DNA of 64,000 bases from QHXN01 sp963785125. GTDB taxonomy: Bacteria > Acidobacteriota > Blastocatellia > Pyrinomonadales > Pyrinomonadaceae. The stretch is from assembly GCA_963785125.1 (NCBI GenBank), contig CAWATU010000008.1, positions 186,001 to 250,000 on the forward strand, given 5' to 3'. Position numbers and translations under genes: made by a program. A model generated the notes under the pieces. The model had not been told where the DNA came from, made no database searches, and saw nothing but the letters and a program-made list of their open reading frames with translations. This document shows positions 1-9,465 of the stretch, piece by piece; position 1 is the first letter of the stretch, and every line of letters starts with the position of its first letter.

Positions 1-568
1 CGCCATCGCGCATCAGCCACCACGCCTCGCCCATGTGGCGCGGCAGGATGAGCCCCGCGTTCCAGTCCAGCGCCGCGAAGACCTGTTCGTACTCGGCAAG
101 CACCGTGAGGCGGACGGCCGTGACGAGGTAACGCTGGCGCCCCTGCGCGTCCTGCTTCAGGTGCTCGCGTGAGACGCGCAGCTCGTCGAGCGGGGCGCCC
201 AGAGCGCGCTCGGTCTTCCAGCGCAGCATCTCCTCGGCCTCTGCGCGCGAGGACGGCGCTGTCTCCATCGTCAGGATCGAGGTGCGCGTCGCGGCCTCGG
301 GCAGTGCGACCGACCAGCGCTTGCGCCGCGTCTGCCCCGCGCTCGTCAAAAGCTCCGTGAGCGCGCCGGCCAGCTCCGCCCCATCCGCCACGTTCGGCTC
401 GTCGAAGGAAGGGCGCACGAGCCCGGCGGGGAGCGGCAGCAGGCCCGCGCTGCGGACGGCGAGACCGCCCCCGCGCCGCTCCAACTGCACGACGCTCGCG
501 GCCTCGCCCGACAGCCCTACGGCCGCCTGCGGCAGCTTCGGCGAGAGGAGTCTCTGGAAAGGGTTCAT
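1..568 (-). CDS. pilM: PilM-like type IV pilus assembly ATPase (3' end outside the window)
   Basis: The minus-strand frame opens at the ATG at 568-566 and stays open to the left edge, so only about 189 N-terminal residues are present. The product begins MNPFQRLLSPKLPQAAVGLS and shows the actin-like opening strand (AVGLSGEAASVVQLERRGGG), then a segment typical of PilM (SVALPEAATRTSILTMETAP, EAEEMLRWKTERALG). PilM is a cytoplasmic actin-fold protein that links the pilus/secretion ATPase platform to PilN and PilO, whose genes would be expected beyond the left edge. It follows the pseudopilin genes on the same strand after about 115 bases that hold a repeat element. No clear Shine-Dalgarno precedes the start because the repeat arm abuts it. 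Family call is from memory of PilM sequences. Confidence 0.75.
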   Translation of the reverse strand, partial: MNPFQRLLSPKLPQAAVGLSGEAASVVQLERRGGGLAVRSAGLLPLPAGLVRPSFDEPNVADGAELAGALTELLTSAGQTRRKRWSVALPEAATRTSILTMETAPSSRAEAEEMLRWKTERALGAPLDELRVSREHLKQDAQGRQRYLVTAVRLTVLAEYEQVFAALDWNAGLILPRHMGEAWWLMRDG

Positions 569-573
569 AAGAA

Positions 574-684
574 AGTAGGCAGGAGGCAGATGGCAGTAAG
601 CAGTCGGCTCCGCGTTAAGGACGTTGAAGGTTAATCCAAAGGTTTGGACAGCGGCGTTTTCAACTGCCTACGGCCTACTGCTCG
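574..684. repeat. Intergenic word-type inverted repeat, GTAGGCAG family
   Basis: The left arm (about 574-604) is a run of related words (GTAGGCAG, GAGGCAG, ATGGCAG, TAAGCAG). The right arm (about 662-683) reads ACTGCCTACGGCCTACTGC, its imperfect complement. It lies between the pseudopilin stop codon at 685 and the pilM start at 568, directly abutting both genes. Confidence 0.7.
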
Positions 685-1089
685 TCACCATTCGTTGTAG
701 CGACTTGAGCCGTCGGATGAGATGTCGCCGGAGGCGGAGCGGACGTTGGTGACGCCCTGGTCGCCGCCGGTCGAGCCGGGGTCTTCGCCGAACTCGACCT
801 GCCAGTCGGTCGCGTCGGTCATCGGGTCGATGGGGATGTCGTGGATGTAGCCGGCGCTGCGGAGGTCGTCGAGCGACTGCGGCAGCTTCCCCTTGTCGGC
901 GGCGTACTGGTCGATCATCTTCCGCATCGTGAAGAGGTCTTCGCGCAACGTGGACTCTTTCGCCGCCAGCACCGTCCGGTTGTACTGCGCCATCCCGACC
1001 AGAGCCAGGATGACCAGGATCGAGATGACGATCATCAGCTCCAGCAGGGTGAAGCCCCGCGCGTTGCGCGAGTAGACTCTACCAATCAC
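685..1089 (-). CDS. gspG: GspG-like type II secretion pseudopilin
   Basis: A 134-aa prepilin-like protein with the class III signal NARGFTLLELMIVISILVIL: a Gly-Phe cleavage site, Glu at position 5 of the mature protein and a hydrophobic N-terminal helix. Downstream it has the GspG-type pattern of a helix, a short loop with DDLRSAGYI, and the IPIDPMTDATDW motif. Pseudopilins are cleaved by the prepilin peptidase and assemble into a periplasmic pseudopilus. The GTG start at 1089 overlaps the end of the preceding pseudopilin gene by 11 bases, and GGGGAGAA upstream is a good ribosome-binding site, so the two are translationally coupled. The C-terminus is Gly/Ser-rich and ends RYNEW, like its neighbour's YSDW. 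Confidence 0.85.
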   Translation of the reverse strand: MIGRVYSRNARGFTLLELMIVISILVILALVGMAQYNRTVLAAKESTLREDLFTMRKMIDQYAADKGKLPQSLDDLRSAGYIHDIPIDPMTDATDWQVEFGEDPGSTGGDQGVTNVRSASGDISSDGSSRYNEW

Positions 1090-1789
1090 TGTACTTCTCC
1101 CCGTTGAGCGCCTCGCCCTCGGAGCGCGAGCGCACGTCGAAGACGTTGTTGGGACTGTTGGAGCAGCCGCCGTCGGCGTCGTCGTAGTTCGAGAGCAGAC
1201 ACCAATCCTTGTTGCCCGTGATGGGATCGACGGGAATCTCCCTCAAGTAGACCTTCTTCTTCGGGACGGGCGGGGCGCTGTTGGCCGTCGCCCCGCCGGT
1301 CGAGGTATCCACGCTGCCGAACTGCTGCGCGGCCGTCGTGGTGCGCGGCAGCACGTCCACGCCATCGACCAGCATCTCCAATGAAGGCGGATAGCGCTCG
1401 GGGTTGTCCACGCCGAAGAGGGTGCAGTCGGCGATCTTCACGCGGCTGCGCGGGTCAACCCAGACGCCCCCAGCAGCCCCCGGCGGGGCGCCCGGCGCGC
1501 CCGGCACGCCCGGCGTGATGCCGCCCGGGACCTGTGCACCCGCGGGGCCGCACGTCATGTTGACGGTGTCGCGGTGGAACTCGTCGATGGCGCCGCGTAT
1601 CTCGCGCAGCGCCTCGCGCAGACGCGTCTCGCGCTGGCGGCGAACCGAGGTGCGGACGATGGGGATGACGGCCATCGTCAGCACCGCCATCACCGTCAGC
1701 GTGATAACCAGCTCGATGAGCGTCCACCCGCGGGCAGACGAAAAGGAGAAGGGGCGACGCGGGGCCGGGGCGTGGTCTGGATGAGTCAT
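1079..1789 (-). CDS. Second GspG/H-like pseudopilin
   Basis: A 236-aa protein from the ATG at 1789, chosen because GGAAGGAG lies just upstream; a longer in-frame extension to 2008 would run into gspD. The prepilin signal is ARGWTLIELVITLTVMAVL, with Trp in place of the usual Phe after Gly and Glu at mature position 5. The body carries a Gly/Pro-rich insertion (about residues 65-90) and then the GspG-like PVDPITGNKDW motif. It sits 67 bases downstream of gspD and overlaps the next pseudopilin gene. The shared C-terminal layout with that gene suggests a tandem duplication followed by divergence. Whether it is the major or a minor pseudopilin cannot be told from sequence. Confidence 0.8.
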   Translation of the reverse strand: MTHPDHAPAPRRPFSFSSARGWTLIELVITLTVMAVLTMAVIPIVRTSVRRQRETRLREALREIRGAIDEFHRDTVNMTCGPAGAQVPGGITPGVPGAPGAPPGAAGGVWVDPRSRVKIADCTLFGVDNPERYPPSLEMLVDGVDVLPRTTTAAQQFGSVDTSTGGATANSAPPVPKKKVYLREIPVDPITGNKDWCLLSNYDDADGGCSNSPNNVFDVRSRSEGEALNGEKYSDW

Positions 1790-1856
1790 GCTTTCAACTT
1801 CTCCTTCCGACGCCTTCCCGTCCGAACGTCTCCCCTTCTCCCCTTGCGTGCCCTGC

Positions 1857-4397
1857 TTACTGCGTGACCTTGAAGCGGCCGGGCGTCGTGCGCGGGCGCA
1901 CGGTGCGGCCGTCGGTGGCGACGAGATGCACCTTGTCTGCGTCGAACTGGAGGCCGGTCTCGCCGGGCGCGAGCCCCTCGACCTCGATGACGAGCAGAAG
2001 CCCCTCACCCGTCAGCGCCGGGGCGCCTGCGGCCGGCGCGACTGAGACGACCAGTACGCCCGAAGGGTCTACGAACTGCGTGACGACGGGCGCGCCGCTC
2101 AACCCGCCCTGCGTGACCGAGCGGATGGCGAGGGCCTTCGGGTCGAACCGCAGGGTCGCGGTCGCCAGACCCAGCGGCGCGTCCGTCTTCAGGAAGACCA
2201 TCACGCGGCTGCGCTCGCCGACCTTCAACTCCTGCCTGTCCGTCATCAGCAACAGCTCGGCCGTGCTCTCGGTCGGAGCCGGGGCGGTGGTAACGGCCGA
2301 CGCGTTGTTCGCCGCCGGGGCCGCATTGGTGTTGTTGGCCGTCGCGTTATCGACGGCGGGCTTCATGACGGCCGGCGCGCCTAAAGAGACGTTGACGGCC
2401 TGTGCGCCGGGGTTATTCGTAGCGGCCGGGGCGGCGGGCGCGGGCTGCGCGAGCGCCTTCGGCGCGGGGACGAAGGTCACCTCCTCGGCGCCGCCGAGGG
2501 TCGGGGTGACGGCCGTCGCGGCGGCCGGGAGCTGCGCGGTGACGTTGGTCGGGAGCGTGCGTGCGCGGGCGAGCGCGTCCTCGCGGTCGGCGTCGCGGAT
2601 GAGCGCTTCGAGCGAGGGCGACTCCGGCGTCTGCATCGTGCCGGTGGGCTTCGGCTCAAGGTCTTGCGGCGTGATCTCCGGCGCGCGCAGCACGCGCGGC
2701 GTCATCGTGATGACGATGTCGCTCTGCTGGTTGTTCTTGTTCGGCGCGGTGAAGAGCCGGCCGAGGATGGGAATCAGGCCGAGGAGCGGGAGCCCCGCGC
2801 GCCCGCTCTGCTCGCGGTTCTGCGCGACGGAGGCGATCATCATCGTCTTCCCGTTCGGGATGCGCGCCACGCCCTCTATTTTGCGCTGCGTGAAGACGGG
2901 CGTGAGCGGGTTGGCGCCGGCCTGCACGTCCTTCGACTCGATGGTCATCGAGACCTGCACGTCCTGATTCGGATAGACCTTAGGCTTGAAGTCGAGGTTG
3001 AGACCGACATCCTCGTACTGGATGACGGGATAGCCGTTGCCGAGCGCGTTGTTGACGCCGCCGCCCGTGCCGGTGCCGGTGCCCGGCTGCGCCACCAGCC
3101 CGTTGTAGACGGACGCGGTCTGGACGGGCACCTTCGAGCCGACGCGCGTCGAGGACTTCTCGTCGTCGAAGGCGTGCACCTGCGTCGAGAAGAGCAGGCG
3201 CGTGTTGCCCCTGCTCTGGTAGAGCGAGAGCGCGGAGGCCGGGATGAGCAGGCCGACGCCGGTGTGGAGCAAGGGCGAGGCGGCGAGCGCGGACGCGCGG
3301 CCGAGCACCACGGACGCGCCCTGGACGCCGCCGAGGTTCTGGAGGTTCGAGGGCTGCGTGTCGCTCGCGATGGTGCCGATCTGGTTGCCGATTTGCAGCA
3401 GGTCGTTGCGCGAGATTTCGTAGATGGCGACCTCCATCACGACCTCGGCGCGATCCTTGTCCACGCTCTGCAAAAGCTTCTCGATGGTGCGCATGTTCTC
3501 GGGCGTGTCGCGCACGGTGATGGAGTTGGTCGTCGCGTTCTCGATGAACTGCGGCTGGCGGCCGGCGTTGGCCGGGAGCGCACCCGTCAGGAGCGTGCGC
3601 GCCTCAGAGGGCTTGATGTTATAGAGGTAGAAGGTGCGCAGCACCAACTGCTGGTACATCGGCCGCTTCGACTGGTCGGCGACGAGGATGGTGCGGCGGT
3701 CGAGCTTCTGGAAGAAGAGCCCGTTGGCGAGAAAGACATAGTCGAGCGCGCGCGCCGGGGTGATGTCCTTCCAGCGGATGTTGACCTGCCGCTTGACCTG
3801 CGAGAACGCCTGGTCGAAGACGACGTTAAGGCTCATCTCGTCGGCCAGCTTGCGGATAAGCCCTTCGAGGTCGCCGTTGTATTGAACGGTCTGAAGCTGC
3901 TCGGTGCGCGCAGGCCCCTCGGTGCCGTTGGCCGGGCTATCGGGGACGGGCACGGTGCCCGCCGGCCCGCGGTAGTTGGTCTGCGTGGTGCGCGGGTTGT
4001 CCTTGCCCTCTTTCTCGCGCTGGAGCCGGAGCACGCGGTCCATCTCCTGCGCGGCGAGGTCGTTGACCGGGTCGAGCCCGTAAGCCTGCCGGTAGGCGTT
4101 GTAGGCCCCGATGTAGTCGCCCTGATCGGCCAGCGCGCGCCCCTTCGTCATGTAGTTCTGCGAGGCGTTGAAGACGGCCCGGCGGTAGTGGAGCTGGTAC
4201 TCGGTGTCGTTGGGCGCGGCGGCGACGGCGAGCGCGAACTCCTGCGCAGCCTTCTCCCACTGCTGCGCCTTCTCGTACTCCATGCCGCGGTTGTAGTTCT
4301 TCTCGCCCTTCTTCGCCAGCACGCCGACGGGCGCGGCGAGCAGCATGAGCGCCAAGAGGAACGCCGCGAAGGGGCGCGCCGGGGGATTAGACTTCAT
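1857..4397 (-). CDS. gspD: Type II secretion secretin with N-terminal TPR and C-terminal cohesin-like domain
   Basis: Predicted 846 aa. The ATG at 4397 is preferred over an in-frame GTG at 4409 because AAGTGAGG sits at proper spacing. Order: signal peptide (AAFLLALMLLAAPVGVLA), TPR-like helices (about 35-130), a secretin N0/N1-type domain (GLIRKLADEMSLNVVFD onward), a second N-domain (NATTNSITVRDTPENMRTIE), the secretin core (YPVIQYEDVGLNLDFKPKVY to DIVITMTPRVLRAP), an Ala/Pro-rich linker, and a terminal beta-sandwich (DRQELKVGERSRVMVFLKT to the end) resembling cohesin domains. The protein forms the outer-membrane channel. Usual GspD proteins lack the TPR and cohesin parts. It lies about 250 bases after gspE with a repeat element between. 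Confidence 0.9.
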   Translation of the reverse strand: MKSNPPARPFAAFLLALMLLAAPVGVLAKKGEKNYNRGMEYEKAQQWEKAAQEFALAVAAAPNDTEYQLHYRRAVFNASQNYMTKGRALADQGDYIGAYNAYRQAYGLDPVNDLAAQEMDRVLRLQREKEGKDNPRTTQTNYRGPAGTVPVPDSPANGTEGPARTEQLQTVQYNGDLEGLIRKLADEMSLNVVFDQAFSQVKRQVNIRWKDITPARALDYVFLANGLFFQKLDRRTILVADQSKRPMYQQLVLRTFYLYNIKPSEARTLLTGALPANAGRQPQFIENATTNSITVRDTPENMRTIEKLLQSVDKDRAEVVMEVAIYEISRNDLLQIGNQIGTIASDTQPSNLQNLGGVQGASVVLGRASALAASPLLHTGVGLLIPASALSLYQSRGNTRLLFSTQVHAFDDEKSSTRVGSKVPVQTASVYNGLVAQPGTGTGTGGGVNNALGNGYPVIQYEDVGLNLDFKPKVYPNQDVQVSMTIESKDVQAGANPLTPVFTQRKIEGVARIPNGKTMMIASVAQNREQSGRAGLPLLGLIPILGRLFTAPNKNNQQSDIVITMTPRVLRAPEITPQDLEPKPTGTMQTPESPSLEALIRDADREDALARARTLPTNVTAQLPAAATAVTPTLGGAEEVTFVPAPKALAQPAPAAPAATNNPGAQAVNVSLGAPAVMKPAVDNATANNTNAAPAANNASAVTTAPAPTESTAELLLMTDRQELKVGERSRVMVFLKTDAPLGLATATLRFDPKALAIRSVTQGGLSGAPVVTQFVDPSGVLVVSVAPAAGAPALTGEGLLLVIEVEGLAPGETGLQFDADKVHLVATDGRTVRPRTTPGRFKVTQ

Positions 4398-4556
4398 CTC
4401 AAACCTCACTTGCTTGTATTCCTTTATGAGTTGAGCCGGCTTGCGGAAGCCGCGCGCCTTCTACACTGGACTGAGCGGGGAATGGCTGCCCCAAACGACT
4501 TTCAGCACGTACACGCCGGGGCGTAGATAATAGTTCCTTAAAGACAGAGGAACAAG

Positions 4557-4643
4557 CGAGTAGACAGGAGACAGGAGCCAGTAGAAAAGCCATCTGCCGC
4601 TCGAACCCAGCGGCTTTCATCCTTAACTTCCGCGAAGCGGGGC

Positions 4644-4672
<29 letters not shown>
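4557..4672. repeat. Word-type inverted repeat, AGTAGACAG family, overlapping the gspE stop
   Basis: Left arm GAGTAGACAGGAGACAGG, GAGCCAGTAG; right arm GCCTACTGGCTACTGACTAC, TGTCTCC; inner stem AAAGCC/GGCTTT. The right arm runs into the last codons of gspE, so the gspE stop codon (TAG at 4644-4646) is one of the repeat words. Confidence 0.75.
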
Positions 4673-6395
<1,723 letters not shown>

Positions 6396-6438
6396 CGTGT
6401 TTCAGATGCCTCGGACGGGCGGGGGATTGCCTGCGGTT

Positions 6439-7671
6439 TCAGCTCCGGAAGCTCAAATTCGAGATGGACTGGATAATGGGCAGGTAGATTGAGAGCAGGA
6501 TCGTTACGACGACCCCGCCCATCACCAGCAGAATGGCGGGCTCTAAGACCGTGGTCAACTGTTCGAGCCGGACTTCCGACTCGCGGTCGTGGAAGTCGGC
6601 GACCTCTTCGAGCATCTCGCGCATACTGCCGGAGCGCTCGCCCACCCCGATCATATCGAGCGCCAGGGGCGGAATCCACCCGGACGACTCCAGACTCTCC
6701 GTAAACGAGCGCCCCTCGCGAATCATCGGCAGCGTGGCGGAGCTGCGCGCCCGCAACTCCTTGTTCGTGATGGATTCGGCCGCGATCTCCCAGGACTCGA
6801 CGAGCGTGATGCCGCCCGCAAGGAGCGTGGCCAAGCTCCGCGTCATCTGCGCGACGGCCAACTGCCGGATGAGCTGGTTGACGATGGGGAGTTTCAGGAG
6901 GAAGCGGTCGAGGTTGAGCGCGCCCGAGGGCGTGCGCGTCCACAGATAGAGCCCGATGATGCTGCCGATGATGGCCGGCACCAGCCAGTAAAAATTCCCC
7001 GAGGCGAAGTGCGAAACGCCAATGACGACCTTCGTCACGGCCGGCAGCTCGCGGTTGAAGCCCTCGAAGAGCGAGGACATCTTCGGCACGACGTAGACGG
7101 TCAGGAACATGACCATCCCCATCGACGCCCCGAGCAGGAAGAGCGGGTAGGCCAGCGCCCCTCGAATCTTCCGCCGTATCTCGACGCTGCGGCGCATGTA
7201 CGAGACGTAGCGTGACAGCACGTCATCAAGCGCGCCCGAGCGCTCGCCCGCCAGCACCGAGGCCGTGTAGATGCGCGGGAAGATCGGCCCCTGCGCGGCG
7301 AAGGCCGCCGAGAGAGCCATGCCACTGCGAATCTTCTCCTCCACGTCGGCGAGCACCGCACGCAGGCGCGAAGAGGAGGCGCGGCGGCGGAGCATAGCGA
7401 TGGCCTGAAGGATGGGGATGCCGGCGCGGATGATAGCCGAGAGCTGCTGGTTAAAGATGAGGAAGTCGCCCGGCTTGACGCGCGGGGCAGTGCCGGCCTT
7501 GCCGCCGCGCGTGACGCCGGCCAGTCCCGCCACCCTCGGCGCCGCGACGGAGAAGACGCGGAAGCCCTCGGCTTCGAGCCGCACGCGCGCCTCCTGCACG
7601 CCCGCGGCCTCGACCGTGCGCGTCACAACCTCGCCCGCGGGCGTCCCCAAACGACAGATGAACTCGGCCAT
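6439..7671 (-). CDS. gspF: Type II secretion inner-membrane platform protein GspF
   Basis: A 410-aa polytopic membrane protein with the duplicated GspF/PilC layout: a cytoplasmic N-terminal domain (MAEFICRLGTPAGEVVTRTV), a first repeat with LSAIIRAGIPILQAI and SGMALSAAF, membrane helices (PLFLLGASMGMVMFLTVYVV; FYWLVPAIIGSIIGLYLW), a second repeat with SLATLLAGGITLVESWEIAA, and the C-terminal helix ILLVMGGVVVTILLSIYLPI. It anchors the assembly ATPase and pseudopilins at the inner membrane. It is the first gene of the minus-strand secretion cluster. GspC and GspL/M-type genes are not in the window. Confidence 0.93.
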   Translation of the reverse strand: MAEFICRLGTPAGEVVTRTVEAAGVQEARVRLEAEGFRVFSVAAPRVAGLAGVTRGGKAGTAPRVKPGDFLIFNQQLSAIIRAGIPILQAIAMLRRRASSSRLRAVLADVEEKIRSGMALSAAFAAQGPIFPRIYTASVLAGERSGALDDVLSRYVSYMRRSVEIRRKIRGALAYPLFLLGASMGMVMFLTVYVVPKMSSLFEGFNRELPAVTKVVIGVSHFASGNFYWLVPAIIGSIIGLYLWTRTPSGALNLDRFLLKLPIVNQLIRQLAVAQMTRSLATLLAGGITLVESWEIAAESITNKELRARSSATLPMIREGRSFTESLESSGWIPPLALDMIGVGERSGSMREMLEEVADFHDRESEVRLEQLTTVLEPAILLVMGGVVVTILLSIYLPIIQSISNLSFRS

Positions 7672-8076
7672 GTCTTTACTTTACTTCCCCGGAAGGTCGG
7701 CGGCACGGTCCGGCGGGAGAACCGGCGCCCAAACTCAAGGCGGTCGAATTGTAGCACGGACGCGCGCCCCGCTCCCACCGCCCGCGTCGCTTACACGCGC
7801 GGGTCTGTGTGAAGTTGCACAGAGATAGAATCGTGAAAAAGCCGAAACCGAGATGTTTGTTGCCGAGCACCCCGTGCGTGTCCTACAATACCCGCGCGAA
7901 GGACAGAGGAAGTCTCCCCGTCTTCCCAGCACGCCACCGCGTACAACCGAAAGGGCGCGCGCCGGCGTCTTAGCCGATAAGCACGCACCCCGAGCCGGGC
8001 CCGCGGGCGCCAAAAGGCCCCGGGTGCGGTTCCCTTTTTTCCGTTGGCGCAAGACACATTCGCAGGAGGCTTATCC
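7672..8076 (+). promoter_or_regulatory. Divergent promoter region; promoter and GC-rich hairpin leader of the first VWFA gene
   Basis: About 400 bases without a convincing gene. On the plus strand TTGCCG (7860-7865), an 18-base spacer and TACAAT (7884-7889) form a plausible housekeeping promoter. The roughly 180-base leader contains a GC-rich hairpin (GCACCC 7985-7990 with GGGTGC 8022-8027 and inner GGGCC/GGCCC pairs) followed by CCCTTTTTT, then the ribosome-binding site GCAGGAGG. The hairpin may attenuate transcription, although the T-tract lies about 8 bases after the stem. Short open frames here are not supported. Confidence 0.45.
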
Positions 8077-9249
8077 ATGAGGGCCCGGCGCTCCGACCGT
8101 TTTTCCAGAGTCGCGCTCGTCTCACTGTTCTTCGTCGCGTCGTTTGCGGCCGCGCCCGCGCGGGCCTTCGCCCAACCGGGGCAGCAGCCCGAGCCTGCGA
8201 AGGCCGCGCCGCAGAAGACCGAGACGACCGCGCCCGCCGCCACGCAGGCGAGCGACAAACCGGCCGCGACGCCCGAGCCGCAGTCGAAACCCGCGCCGAA
8301 ACCCCCGGTGCCGGCCGCCAACGGGCGCGCCAGCAGCTCTTCGCAGTCGCAGTCGCCGACCGCCATCCTCGAAGGCCCCATCGTCCAGCCGTTCATGGAC
8401 GACGACAAGCCGCAGATCATCCACTCCGACCTCATCACGCTCACGGTCACCGTCACGGACACCTACGGGCGCTTCGTCACGGGGCTCAACAAGAACGCCT
8501 TCACCATCCTCGACGACAAGACGGAGCAGGAGATCACTTTCTTCTCGGACGAAGACGCGCCGGTCTCGCTCGGCATCGTCTTCGACGTGTCGGGCTCGAT
8601 GGGCGGCGACAAGATCACGCGCGCGCGCGAGGCGCTCTCGAAGTTCGTTGACACGAGCCACGCGCGCGATGAGTACTTCCTCATCGGCTTCAACACCCGC
8701 GCGCAGCTCCTCCTGAGCCACACGCGCGACAGCGACGCGCTGCTCCAGAAGCTGACCTTCGTCCAGACGCGTGGGCAGACGGCGCTCTACGACGCGACCT
8801 ACCTCGGGGTGGAGCGCGTGACGCGCGGCGCGCACAAGAAGCGCGCCGTCCTGCTCATCTCGGACGGGCAGGACAACAGTTCGCGCTACACCTTCAACGA
8901 GCTGAAGCGGATGCTCAAGGAGTCGGACGTTATCATCTACGCCATCGGCATCGTGAGCCCGAACGACGAGTCGTCGCTTGGCTACGGCGGCCGCGCCATC
9001 CTCGAAGAGCTGGCGGGCGTCTCGGGCGGCAAGGCGTTCTTCCCCTCGACGGGCGCGGAGATGAACGACACCTTCGAGCGCATCGCGCTGGAGCTGCGGA
9101 CGCAATACAGCATCGGCTACCGCCCCTCGGCCTTCGCCAACGACGGCAAGTGGCACAAGCTCAAGGTCAGGGTGCAGCCCCCGCGCGGCTTCCCGCGCCT
9201 CTTCGTCCGCGGCCGTGAGGGCTACTTCGCCAGCGCCACGCCGAAGTAA
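8077..9249 (+). CDS. Secreted VWFA-domain protein (acidobacterial type)
   Basis: A 390-aa protein from the ATG at 8077 behind GCAGGAGG; an upstream in-frame TTG is less likely. An N-terminal signal peptide (VALVSLFFVASFAAAPARAFA) is followed by an Ala/Pro/Lys-rich low-complexity stretch to about residue 105. A beta-domain comes next (DLITLTVTVTDTYGRFVTGL, AFTILDDKTEQEITFFSDE), then a von Willebrand A domain with MIDAS DVSGSMGG and a second metal-site segment RGQTALYDAT. The C-terminus QYSIGYRPSAF is typical of the TIGR03436 VWFA-related acidobacterial family, as I remember it. The function of the family is unknown; a periplasmic or surface role in metal-dependent protein binding is inferred. 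It is followed by a homologous gene. Confidence 0.85.
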   Translation: MRARRSDRFSRVALVSLFFVASFAAAPARAFAQPGQQPEPAKAAPQKTETTAPAATQASDKPAATPEPQSKPAPKPPVPAANGRASSSSQSQSPTAILEGPIVQPFMDDDKPQIIHSDLITLTVTVTDTYGRFVTGLNKNAFTILDDKTEQEITFFSDEDAPVSLGIVFDVSGSMGGDKITRAREALSKFVDTSHARDEYFLIGFNTRAQLLLSHTRDSDALLQKLTFVQTRGQTALYDATYLGVERVTRGAHKKRAVLLISDGQDNSSRYTFNELKRMLKESDVIIYAIGIVSPNDESSLGYGGRAILEELAGVSGGKAFFPSTGAEMNDTFERIALELRTQYSIGYRPSAFANDGKWHKLKVRVQPPRGFPRLFVRGREGYFASATPK

Positions 9250-9349
9250 GGGCGCCGTTTTTCGGCAACTAACGTCCCGGCCGGGGCATCTTTAACAGGG
9301 TCGCGCGAGTGCCGGCCGCGCGGCCCACGCCGACACAAGCATCTGCTCT

Positions 9350-9454
9350 TTGCCCCGGCCACGCGGAGCCTCCCGCCAACGGGGCGGGTCAGGCCCGGAA
9401 GGTTGGAAGCCCCGCGCCCCGCCTCATAAGGGCGGGACCGCGGGGCGTATTTTT
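9350..9454 (+). ncRNA. Structured leader or small RNA with SRP-RNA-like motif and strong terminator
   Basis: Within the 216-base gap, CCCGCCAAC (9372-9380) and GGTCAGGCCCGGAAGG (9387-9402) match the 5' strand and tetraloop of bacterial SRP RNA. The expected 3' strand AGCAGCC is not seen; TTGGAAGCCCC is found instead. A very strong terminator follows: GCCCCGCG (9409-9416) pairs with CGCGGGGC (9439-9446), with inner CCCGCC/GGCGGG, then TATTTTT to 9454. The terminator ends exactly where the ribosome-binding site of the next gene begins. It could be a small RNA gene (divergent or decayed ffs) or an attenuating leader. Confidence 0.4.
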
Positions 9455-9465
9455 GAGGTAAGAAG

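Noticed and set aside
2664..4526. Plus-strand open frame of 620 codons across gspD
   Set aside because: Antisense shadow of gspD typical of high-GC DNA; Arg/Val/Glu-rich with no domain or ribosome-binding site.
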